Notes under the pieces: model-generated
Seen by the model: the letters and a program-made list of their open reading frames with translations, nothing else
Database searches by the model: none
Told to the model about the DNA's origin: nothing
Made by a program: the position numbers and the translations under genes
Source of the DNA: Carposina sasakii
Taxonomy: Eukaryota; Arthropoda; Insecta; Lepidoptera; Carposinidae
Length of the DNA stretch: 64,000 nt
Assembly: GCA_014607495.2 (NCBI GenBank)
Contig: CP053155.1
Coordinates: 12,214,001-12,278,000, forward strand
Direction: 5' to 3'
Shown: piece after piece, positions 54,827 to 64,000 of the stretch
How positions within the stretch are numbered: position 1 is the stretch's first letter
How the letters are laid out: each line of letters opens with the position of its first letter

Positions 54827-55158
54827 CTAGTGGACGCCCGCGACTTCGCCCGCGTGGACTACAGAAAAAACAAAATGTCGAAATTATCCGGAATAAAAAC
54901 ATTTTCCCGGGATAAAAAGTAGCCTATATGTTAAGTGGGACCTGTCACAATATATTCCTGAAAACTGCATCGAAATCGGTTCAGCCGTTTCTGAGATTAG
55001 CGTGCACAAACAGACAAACCGAAAAACAGACAAGAATTCCAAAAATCATCGTTTTGGGTTCTATTGCGTTGATAAAGGTCTCCTATAATATTTTTTCTCA
55101 TATGTATATCTTCCATGTACAGACAGTGATCCGTTACATTTTTCACCTCTATATGTAT
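54827..55158 (-). mobile_element. Non-autonomous Helitron
   Basis: Minus-strand 3' end CACGCGGGCGAAGTCGCGGG and CGTCCACTAG before T; body and 5' region (AAAATGTAACGGATCACTGT) as in 33230-33563. Confidence 0.75.
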
Positions 55159-55548
55159 TTATATGTACGAGTATAAATACATAAATGTATCTATATTTTG
55201 TTTCAAGTTGGTTTCGTAGTTCCTCGAGGTAAAAGTGCCATCTCCATATCAACCCGGAGAGTGGTAATTTAACTTGAATTATTTAAATATTTCGGTAACT
55301 GTAATTCGAAAAGTACTAACTTCACTCGTACTGTAATTCTTCTATAAACATTTAGGTATTTAATTGTGAAAATAAGTAACATAAATTTCTCGAATATATG
55401 GATATATATTTTCGATTATGGAATAATTTATCTATTTATTAAACCATTTAATACGGAAGTTTTCTTACCGAGGAAACATCCTAGTCAAATAAGTTGTTGA
55501 GAATGATGATGAATAACGCTTGCTATTCCTAATTATTGGTAATTTTTA

Positions 55549-55772
55549 CATACATACATACATATAATCCTGCCTTTATCCCTTACGGGATCAAGTGCCG
55601 ATAGGACCACATGGTGCCACTTCTGACCAATTTTGAGGGTATAGTCGAGATGTACAAGTTTGGTTAGTAGTGACATCTGGTCAGCCCATCGCCTACAAAA
55701 CACCAAGACCCTCTTGTCCCTCTACTGACTTGTACAGTATGCCCGGGAAGAGAAGCAGCTGTAGTATTATCG
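55549..55772 (+). repeat. SINE-like repeat F, full copy
   Basis: ACATACATACATACATATAA, TGGTGCCACTTCTGACCAAT, GAGATGTACAAGTTTGGTTA, CCCATCGCCTACAAAACACC and GCCCGGGAAGAGAAGCAGCT. Matches 2998-3231 in reverse over the full length. Confidence 0.7.
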
Positions 55773-55934
55773 TTTTTTCTTCTTACTTACCTTACGGTAA
55801 CTTTTACCTTCAGGGAATTTGAGTGAGGGATGGTAGAAGTACTTTGATTTCTTTAATAACATATCTAAATCGAATGCTTCAAGGAAAGTTATAACTTCAC
55901 AAGCGTTAATACAAGTTATTTTTAATTTTAAGTT

Positions 55935-56060
55935 TAAGATTAGTTTTAAGGTCCTCGGTTCGAATCCCGTTAGGTGCCAACATTGATATAATGAATATCG
56001 ATGTTTGTTTTCGTGTCATGAATGTTTCTTTAATAATCCATGTATTTATACACCTAGCTA
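55935..56060 (+). repeat. SINE S1 fragment
   Basis: T-arm-like GGTTCGAATCCCGTTAGGTG and body ATGAATATCGATGTTTGTTT. Confidence 0.6.
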
Positions 56061-56689
56061 ATACCCAAAAGACCTTATGGAAATAGTTATTGTAAAATTT
56101 GTGAATATTTATTTGTACACGATCGTATTCTAACTTCGTGTAAAAATGGACTAACATGTATATAGAGATTCATGGGCATCTCTCCGGCACGCGCCCACCT
56201 TATTACATTAGGTGCCGTCTGTCATTTTTTATACACTCACTCAATTTGTATTTCACGTGAACCAAAATTTTGTTATGTACCAAATGTAATTCGGTAGCTC
56301 TCAAAAAATAGGAATTTAAGTCGACGCGATCGAAGGACGCTTGTGTATTTCATTTTTTAAATCTAATCGACGCTTTGGGGTCGTCACTATTCAAAATTTA
56401 AACTAGCCGAGTCCCGATTTCAGCGCTACTTGCCAGGTCCAAGTTTACGTTAAATCCCTTCCAGAGGGGTAAGCAGGAACCTCTCGATAGTCCGTAACGC
56501 TATCGTTAAACTGTCGAATGACATAGATTTTGTTAGCGAGTCGCTAGCGTTACGCCGCGTAAAAAGATTCGTGCTTGCCGACTGGATCCTTCTAAACACA
56601 CGCAGAAAACTTCATCATATTGGGTTGAGTCCCGTTCTAGTTTTAGCGAGACGAATGCTAACTGAAATCCATATTGTTACTTACCTAAC

Positions 56690-56842
56690 TCCTATCACAA
56701 CTAATATTGAAAATGCGAAAGTAAGTTTGTTTCTTATCTCATCACACAACTTAAAATTTTGCATACGTATAGTTGAGAGTACGGAGATGGACATAGGCTA
56801 CATTTTGTAGCCCACACGGACGAAGCTACGGGTAACAGCTAG
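56690..56842 (+). mobile_element. Short Helitron in plus orientation
   Basis: Starts TCCTATCACAACTAATATTG and AAAATGCGAAAGTAAGTTTG, ends ACACGGACGAAGCTACGGGT and AACAGCTAG before T. 153 bp. Confidence 0.7.
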
Positions 56843-56903
56843 TTAAAAATAAAATACTCCTTGTAAATTTTACACCAGCTTTCAGTACCAACTATATTTT
56901 GAT

Positions 56904-57228
56904 CTAGTGGACGCCCGCGACTCCGTCCGCGTGGTCTACAGAAAAACAAAATGTCGAAATTATCCGGGATAAAAACATTTTTTCGGGATTAAAAGTAGCC
57001 TATACGTTAAGTGGGACCTGTCACAGTATATTTCTGAAAACTGCATTGAAATCAGTTCAGATGTTTCTGAGATTAGCGTACACAAACGCACAGACAAACC
57101 GACAGACAAAAATTCCAAATATAATTCTTTTGGGTACTATTGCGTTGATAAGGGTCTACTATAATATTTTTCTCATATATCTTCCATGTACAGATAGCGA
57201 TCCGTTACATTTTTATTATATGTATAGA
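56904..57228 (-). mobile_element. Complete non-autonomous Helitron
   Basis: 325 bp. Minus strand TCTATACATATAATAAAAAT to CGGACGGAGTCGCGGGCGTC and CACTAG. Only 61 bp from the plus-oriented Helitron ending at 56842. Confidence 0.75.
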
Positions 57229-57559
57229 ATAGAAGAAGATAGAATGGAAGATATGCCAAAACACTTCAAATTTTTTAGCTTACACATCAAAATTCCGTCC
57301 AAATTGAACATTTTCCACTCGGACTGTTATTATAGTGTAACGGAGTTCCGCTTCTTAAAGCAGAGCAACCTTTCGTGAAATTTTATAGCAAAATCTTGGA
57401 AAGAATGACACAATAAAAGAAATAAGGTTAAATTGACCTAGTAACTTTTGAGACACGCTATAGTATAACTGTAGTTATTGTGTTAAGCGTATTCAGCGTT
57501 TTCTACAAGTATATATTGTGGTGAAGAAGAATTCCACAGTTAGTTACTTTACTATAGTA

Positions 57560-57746
57560 GCACCGCCCCATAACTGCCCGTGGGTATCATAGAGGCGATT
57601 GAGGGTTTGCGAGAGGCAGCAGCGCCTCCCGTGTTGACCAACCCGCCTGCCCTGTTTGGTAACTATGACCTAAACCCCATATGCAGTAGCTCTGTGGTGT
57701 GCCCTGGGGAAGGCCTATGTCAAGCAGTGGACTGCAATAGGCTGAC
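57560..57746 (+). repeat. RTE-tailed SINE E
   Basis: TGCCCGTGGGTATCATAGAG, GGAAGGCCTATGTCAAGCAG and TGGACTGCAATAGGCTGACG. Confidence 0.6.
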
Positions 57747-58027
57747 GTGATGTAAATAGGTATATGTGGACAACGCCATAGCAGCTCCATGTGGTGTGAG
57801 GTAGACACATACTATTGTATTCTTGCTGAATACTACAAGCAACTTTTCTCGCTTTAAGGCCAGTACTTCTGGTGACTCATGGTTATCAAGTAGGTATAAC
57901 TATCATCTGAAATACAGGCTCAGCCTATTTATATACAGGCTATTTGGAATTGTATTATTTTATAGTTTTCAAAATGTGTATGCATACCTAGGTACATATA
58001 ATTAATCATTCATGTAACACATACATA

Positions 58028-58262
58028 CATATATAAATTCACGCCCATTATACCCCAAGGAGGTTGGGCAAAGGTGTGCAAATTACACACCCACTTTTCA
58101 CCAGTTTGCCTATTGCCTACATGGTAAGTGGTCCAATGGGAAATGTTTCCGTGCAAATTGGTATTAAGCTATTTAGAGTCAGAGCCTCGTCCGTTAAATA
58201 GCAGGATGCACCACGAGCCGGTGAGGTTGACTTTGGTATTAGTCGAACCCACTTAACTCATG
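58028..58262 (+). repeat. Interspersed repeat F2
   Basis: TTCACGCCCATTATACCCCA to AGTCGAACCCACTTAACTCA; a copy in reverse is at 3866-4107. Confidence 0.55.
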
Positions 58263-59055
58263 TATACAATATATTAAACAAACATTTGTTATTCTTCTCT
58301 ACGGATTTAGTACCTCAAGTTAATTCTGAATATAAAATAAAAAGATGTATTATTAAGCTGATACTTCATTCGACGTACCAGTCTAGTGTGTGGGCCTCAC
58401 TTGACCCCTCTTCACTTGGCTCTAGAGCCATTGTTCTTCTGTGCTCTTCGAGTAGAGCAGTATCTATCAATATGTAACTTAGATCTTAATATCATCAATT
58501 TTATTTTACTACAATTTTGCTACAACTAGCGGCTACCCTCAATCTTTTCCGCGCAAACTACGATCCCTTTTTTCTCGTACCAGTGGAAATTTTGGAAAAT
58601 TCCTTAGTACTACTTTTCTACATTGCCACAGGAAAACATATGGGCCAAATCTCAGCTACCTACGCCCGTATGTAGGCCGTGCGTTATTACTTTGTACCCG
58701 GATTAGGCGACTACTCACTCTTGACACTGCAACTGTACGAGTATGCCAGGATCAACAGATGCAACCGGAGGAGAAGCAAATAAAGCAAAGATATTCCCTG
58801 GGGATCTAGGAAGCGACTATTAAACTATTTAAACTAGTAGGCATAATAGAATGTGAAGTGTGAAGATACGCTTATCATTAAATTAAGCGCACGAACTCAC
58901 TAAGCAACGGAATAATAGTGTGACTAGTGTCTCGTAAGCTACTCTGTATGTCGGAACGCGGCCTCAGTTCCAGCTACTGAAACCAATCCATGAATTAACA
59001 TTTTCATACAGCTCCATGTTTTTAAGATTACGTCTGCGTATTTATATTATATTAT
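58263..59055. other. No gene recognised
   Basis: 58528-58560 (CTAGCGGCTACCCTCAATCT) looks like a worn Helitron 3' end. Otherwise nothing. Confidence 0.35.
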
Positions 59056-59148
59056 ATCGTATCGCCATCGTCATCATCATCAATTAAACAATTAAGTCCC
59101 TATCAACAGTGAACTTAATTGTTTACTTGATGATGATGACGATACGAT
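59056..59148. other. Long near-perfect hairpin
   Basis: Arms 59056-59097 and 59113-59148 pair at 35 of 36 positions (ATCGTATCG, TCATCATCATCAA, AAACAATTAAGT), apart from a 6-nt bulge on the left arm, around a 15-nt loop. The GATGATGA repeats are typical LINE/SINE tails, and LINE-like sequence (CTGCGACCGGTTGTAAGCGG) follows at 59165-59220, so two tails in inverted orientation may have formed it. Confidence 0.7.
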
Positions 59149-59220
59149 GCTTCCCCCAATAACCTCCACACTGCGACCGGTTGTAAGCGGCCTGCATCCA
59201 CCAGATACCAGCGGTCTTTA

Positions 59221-60167
59221 CTAGAAAGTAGTAACAGTAATAGAGAACCCTTAATTAATATTGCACGTGACGAGGGTTAACTTTAAATAAAACACCCCCA
59301 TGCCGAAAATATACTGTGATTACGTTTTTAATAAATACAAAACATGTACACCAATTTGCATGTAAAGTAGCCGAGTACCAGCGTACCAGCAAATGAAAAG
59401 AGGAAAATTTATTAGGCTACGATTTTCCTTTAATTTAGAGCATAAAAATCACAAACTGCACCAGGGAACAACATAATTAAAGTCGGCCAATTCAGGCCTG
59501 GGCCCATCAGAGAAGCCACAGTGTACTTTCGACAGTAAATCATCAATATCGTAGAAGTGGTAGCTTGGTAGTCGAATTTTTTTATTGGTATTTGAGTGAG
59601 ACAAATTGTACATTTGAAACTGGCAATTTGAAATATTTGAGCATAGGTAGCCTTAAATTTGTAACGTAGAGAAGGCAACAAACAATTGAAACAATACCAA
59701 CTGCTTCATTCTTGTATGGAGTATCACGATCTAACTTTAGAGATACGAGTATGTTACATAGAAATTGTTAGGAGTGTAGAAAAGGGAAGTGAGCCACAAG
59801 TTCTCGTTTTTAATAGGTAGATAACTCCTCTACAAGATAATCTACTGTTCTTTCCATTCTGTGTCCAGGGTTGCGTTCTGAATAATTTATCGAGTCTACA
59901 ATTGACTATGGCAATCAAATACTTTTTAAAATTTTATCGTCCATATTAAAATAGGTTGGTTATTAAAACGCAAATCTGATAAGCTTTTGATGGATGTTAA
60001 TCTTGAAATTGAGTTCGAGTAGTACGAGGTGGTTTTTAATTTTTGCGAATTTGCACGCGATGGAATTAATTGCGTATATTTTAGCAAGATGGTTGCAAGG
60101 TTAATGGAGGATATGAAGTTGAACTTCAGTTTGAGAATAGTTTCAGTTGCCACAAGTCACTTATAAA
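59221..60167. other. No feature recognised
   Basis: AT-rich with no supportable gene or repeat. Confidence 0.35.
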
Positions 60168-60540
60168 GGGTGTAAAAAGACAACGTTGTTTTTTTTAATA
60201 CCTCGTATTCTTTATAAGGTTACGATCATTGTCTTCTATGGAACCAACACTGGGAAACGATAAAAAAAAGGTCATTTTATTGCATGTAATGTATTCGTTT
60301 GATGCGAAATGTACCTACAAAACTAACATTTTGACATGGTATCTTTGAAAAGAATGTTTAATAACCGATTCCAGATGGATTTATGTAAAAAGTATGCTAA
60401 TATTAATGTAACTTTGGACCTCAATATCTTGGAAACCCGTGGTTTCTCAGGGGTGCTTCAATAGAAAAAAAAAATCATGATGTTACAAAAAATACCAGGT
60501 GTTAAAAGAACAACTTTGTTTTTCTACACCCAGTATATTA
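60168..60540. mobile_element. Distant relative of family C
   Basis: GGTGTAAAAAGACAACGTTG at the left and TGTTAAAAGAACAACTTTGT followed by TCTACACCC at the right. Inside, CTCAATATCTTGGAAACCCG and ATCATGATGTTACAAAAAAT resemble the right arm of 8520-8902. Confidence 0.4.
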
Positions 60541-60900
60541 TAACTTTCAATTTATGTTTCAAATTCTATAAGGGTATTGGCGAAAAAAACATTGAAAAAT
60601 GAATTAAGCGTCGTATTTTGCCTTTAACTTAGTAACTCACGTCACAAGTCGTTAGCGATCTAAGTAATCCTCACCCAAATTAATTGTAATTGAATAGCTT
60701 ATTAGTAATGTACTCGTATTAGGTACTGTCAATCGTACCTTGATCAAATTCATAATACCGGACTGATTTGACACTGAGAAGGGATCTTTGATAATAAATC
60801 GTTGTATATTGAAATTCATTACTATTTGGAACTTAAAATTAATTTTGATGATGCCACGGTGACGGGTGTTCTTGAAACACACATAATACATACATATACG

Positions 60901-61110
60901 CATGTTTTCCCGAAATGGGATTGCCAGAAATGCAGGATCGTAAAGGAGATACTACAGCCACGTTTATCACAGCGGTGTTAGATAGTAAATAATCGGTGCC
61001 AAGTTACTAGCTTATGGCATGAGAGAATGCCCGAGTTCTAAGTCAACTCTTAGGACATGCACGGAAGGAGATGCAGCTGATGTATTCTACTGAAGCTCGG
61101 TATCACCATA
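60901..61110 (+). repeat. Interspersed repeat H, best copy
   Basis: TTTTCCCGAAATGGGATTGC, AGCCACGTTTATCACAGCGG, AAGTTACTAGCTTATGGCAT, CCGAGTTCTAAGTCAACTCT and GGAAGGAGATGCAGCTGATG. Nine fragments of this family are in the window. No terminal repeats or coding; class unknown. Confidence 0.6.
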
Positions 61111-61164
61111 TGGAACATGAATAATGAAATATAAAAGTTTGACATAAATATATAATAGAAGCAG

Positions 61165-61265
61165 ATATACATGGATCTGGTTCCTTATCGCGACTGTAGT
61201 TGCCTGTTTTCATGATCATGAGTTGTCAGATTCGAGGGTATTGGGTCATGTGAAGAGCGTAGGTA
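61165..61265 (+). repeat. Interspersed repeat M
   Basis: GGTTCCTTATCGCGACTGTA and GAGTTGTCAGATTCGAGGG; matches 13826-13925. Confidence 0.4.
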
Positions 61266-62476
61266 GGTACACAGGAAATAAATCACTATGATCACTATGC
61301 AAAAGGAAACAGTAAATGATCACCAACAAGGGAAGCCAAGAGATCGATCAAACGTAATTTATGGTGTCTCGAACAAACTTTATTTCTTTATTTAAATGAA
61401 TTGCAGAATGTAGATTTTTAAGGCGATATAAGAGAATGTATAAAACTATCTAGATATAGGTCATAGATGTAGGTACATTTCTTACATTTTTTAAAGAAAC
61501 CTATGTGCACCTATTTTGTATTCATAAATACAATGTTTACTAAGGTAACCTGCTATTTTTTTCAGACATCTGCGTATAATAATAGAAAACGTTTGTTTAG
61601 AATTTAACCTTTTTGAGAGACAAAGTAAATCAGATCTCTGTTTGGGACAGTTTGCGGAAATAACCTGTAGATGAAAGGAAAGCCGAAGAACGTCTCTAGT
61701 TGTTACTTCATTTTAATTTTTAAGGAAATTATTTGTCAGATAAACGATAAATAACAATATTTTTAGACGCCTATGTTTCTGTCCTGTGCTAAGCTGTGCG
61801 GACTTTTAGGATACTGCGCTTCAGTCTACCCCATTTTGGGAAAGAATGACTTACTTTTTTACCTGGTACCTATAAATTTGCCTACGACCCTATAGCAAAT
61901 ATAAATATGTATAAACTCAAAATACGTACGCACTAACATTACTTTATCCTAAATGTCATATTATTTGTAAGATAAAAAGAATCCTGGGGTACTAGAACTT
62001 GACTCAAAAGGTTAAAAAAATACTACAAAGCGCTTCGAGAAAAGATAGGTAGCGTTCTTGGTTTTCACTAGGCGCTATCTCGCTCCTCATACGTTGTTTA
62101 AAACACTAAACTCTATTAGTGAAATCGGTCAAAGCACAATATTTTAAAATTGCCTAGCTATAATAAGCACCCTGTTCTTACAACATCTTTAGATATGATC
62201 TAAATCTATTTACCCACAACGTTATAATGTAGGTAATAGAAGAGCATTCTTCTTTTTAAAACACGTTTAATAAAACTGGATTAGAGGAAATAACCTGAAC
62301 GCAGAAAATGCTCATTTCAGGGGAAGATTAAAAGTATAGAAATACAACAGGAGGATTTAGGATTTATTGTAAAAAAGAATATTATAATATCAAACCTAAT
62401 ACTTATAAAAACTCTTTTAAAGACATATTAGCAGACGCCCGCGACTTTGTCTACATATAGCCTGTGTATAGGCTAT
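61266..62476. other. No gene recognised
   Basis: AT-rich. 62430-62460 (GCAGACGCCCGCGACTTTGT) is a Helitron 3' remnant. Confidence 0.35.
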
Positions 62477-62597
62477 ACAGGGTGCAATAAAAGGGATATG
62501 TTAAGTAAAAAGCTATAAATATAGCCCACTATAAGTTCTTTAAAGTGGGCTATTTTCATAGCTTTTCGATTGACATAAACCCTTTTATTACACCTTG
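62477..62597. mobile_element. Foldback element I, compact copy
   Basis: 121 bp, nearly a single palindrome: ACAGGGTGCAATAAAAGGGA … AAAAGCTATAAATATAGCCC on the left is inverted on the right as GGGCTATTTTCATAGCTTTT … CCCTTTTATTACACCTT. Small loop near TAAGTTCTTT. Other copies listed as element I. Confidence 0.75.
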
Positions 62598-62871
62598 CGT
62601 AACGATTAAGTTTAATCAAAATCGGTTTAGTGATTATTGTCTGAAAGAGTAACAAATATCCAAATACCCATTCTCACAAACTTTCACATTTCTAAAATAA
62701 ATATGAGTTGGACAAACATTATAGCTGTTATCGTTCAAGAGTTAAAAAGAGTTTGTATCCTATGTCGGATTTTAATAATATTTCTGCATTTTAATAGCTT
62801 AATACTCGAGGGAAGTTATAAACTTTGAATGTTATAATGTTTGAACTGGATAAATCTCACATTCTCGGATA

Positions 62872-64000
62872 AATTTCATCATTGTCAGTTCCCCTGACGT
62901 TGATCTACAACAAAAGTCTCAGAGCTGGGTCTTTTCCTGTTATTTGGAAGAAAGCGCACATAGTACCTATCCATAAAAAAGGAGCTAGAACATTTATTGA
63001 AAATTATCGTCCTATCTCAATACTTAATGCTTTGAGTAAAGTATTCGAGAGATTAGTCCACCATGAAATATACCCTGTTATACTTCATTCGATTCCCAAC
63101 GAGCAGCACGGATTTGTGAAGGGGCGGTCCACTGTCACTAACCTTGGCATATTCATTGACAGCACAATGAATGATATGGATGGGGGCTCCCAAGTTGATG
63201 TGATCTACACAGATCTTGAAAAGGCATTTGACCGCGTGGATCACATCATACTTCTGCGTAAGCTTCAGCAACTTGGTATCCGTGGTAATTTACTAAGGTG
63301 GATGGATTCCTATTTACGTAACCGTTCACAAGCTGTAGTAGTGGGGGGTTTCTGTTCAAACTTTATTTCTGTTCCATCTGGGGTCCCACAGGGTTCTATC
63401 CTGGGTCCACTTCTGTTTGCATCATATCTTTATGACATTGGAAAATGCTTCAGGCATGCACGTTTTCTCATGTATGCAGATGACACAAAAATTTTTATGA
63501 AGATTCATTCCCTTACGGATTGTTTGAACCTTCAGGCAGACCTTGACAGACTGGGGCAGTACTATGACGATAACCGAATTAGTGTAAATGTGGGCAAATG
63601 TGCATTAGTCTCTTTTACTCGTAAAACAAGCCCACTTAACTCTCATTATTCTATTAAAGGCATCAACATCAATAAAATTACGTCTGTTAGGGACTTGGGT
63701 ATAAATATGGACTCAAAGTTAACCTTCGCTGAGCACATCAATGTAATTGTAAATAAAGCGTACAAATCCTTGGGCTTTGTGCTTAGAGTTACCCGTCCTT
63801 TCACCGATGTGGGTTGCTTGAGGATTCTCTTTTGCTGTTATGTAAGAAGTATTCTTGAATACTGTAGCTCCATCTGGAATCCCTACTACACAACGTATAT
63901 CGTGAACTTGGAAAAAATACAAGAAAAATTTGTTAAACACTTAAATTTTCGTTGTTTTCGGTACAACGATGATTACCAGAAAGCCTGTCATTATCATCGC
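62872..64000 (+). CDS. Jockey-type LINE reverse transcriptase, 5'-truncated, runs off the right edge
   Basis: One frame stays open from about 62882 to 64000. It reads LSVPLTLIYNKSLRAGSFPV, AHIVPIHKKGARTFIENYRP, NEQHGFVKGRSTVTNL, DVIYTDLEKAFDRVDH, VPSGVPQGSILGPLLFASYL, the catalytic MYADDTKIF, then VRDLGINMDSKLTFAEHINV and RSILEYCSSIWNPYY. These are the successive reverse-transcriptase motifs of jockey/CR1-clade non-LTR elements, all intact. The endonuclease and the start are missing: an in-frame TAA lies just upstream at 62869-62871 and the sequence before it is unrelated. It is a typical 5'-truncated insertion, young enough to keep the frame. Confidence 0.9.

Noticed and set aside
1..64000. 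A previously undescribed multi-gene system
   Set aside because: Only two host genes are clear; the rest is mobile or non-coding DNA. The nearest things to novelty are listed as separate findings.

Overview
The window is nuclear DNA from an insect, almost certainly a moth or butterfly (Lepidoptera). It is AT-rich and gene-poor. It holds interspersed families I know from lepidopteran genomes: Helitrons whose 3' hairpin reads GCGGACGAAGTCGCGGGC, tRNA-headed SINEs, LINE tails ending in GATGATGA, and short elements ending in ATGTATGTATG. It also carries BEL/Pao and jockey-like retroelements. The coding genes have insect orthologues and GT-AG introns. No prokaryotic, organellar or CRISPR-like content was seen.

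Left part (1-16 kb): the 5' half of a minus-strand proton-coupled oligopeptide transporter (SLC15/POT family). Four exons (68-342, 10355-10441, 13263-13404, 14080-14161) join in frame, and a probable first coding exon lies at 15874-15909. The rest of the gene lies left of the window. Its introns are filled with transposons, including a U6 snRNA-LINE chimera interrupted by a foldback element (about 1600-2385).

Middle (16-41 kb): mostly non-coding. A BEL/Pao LTR retrotransposon at 19761-24017 has identical 214-bp LTRs and a 5-bp target duplication but has lost most of pol. Right beside it is a 418-bp element with 22-bp inverted termini and a perfect 8-bp target duplication (24062-24479). At 29087-29579 (minus strand) two phase-compatible exon candidates encode a protein I do not recognise. 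A degenerate tandem array with an inverted copy sits at 39.5-40.1 kb.

Right part (41-64 kb): an apparently complete receptor for short neuropeptide F (41432-42751, plus strand), with its whole coding sequence in one exon. It is followed by Helitrons (one with a helicase C-terminus), tandem tRNA-like units, several inverted-repeat elements, and a 5'-truncated jockey-type LINE with a readable reverse transcriptase that runs off the right edge.

The two recognised host genes both touch peptide biology (uptake of small peptides; feeding-related neuropeptide signalling), but they are divergently oriented and 25 kb apart, and nothing shows that they work together. I found no clear new multi-gene system. 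The unusual material is in the mobile elements and in the unrecognised exon pair.
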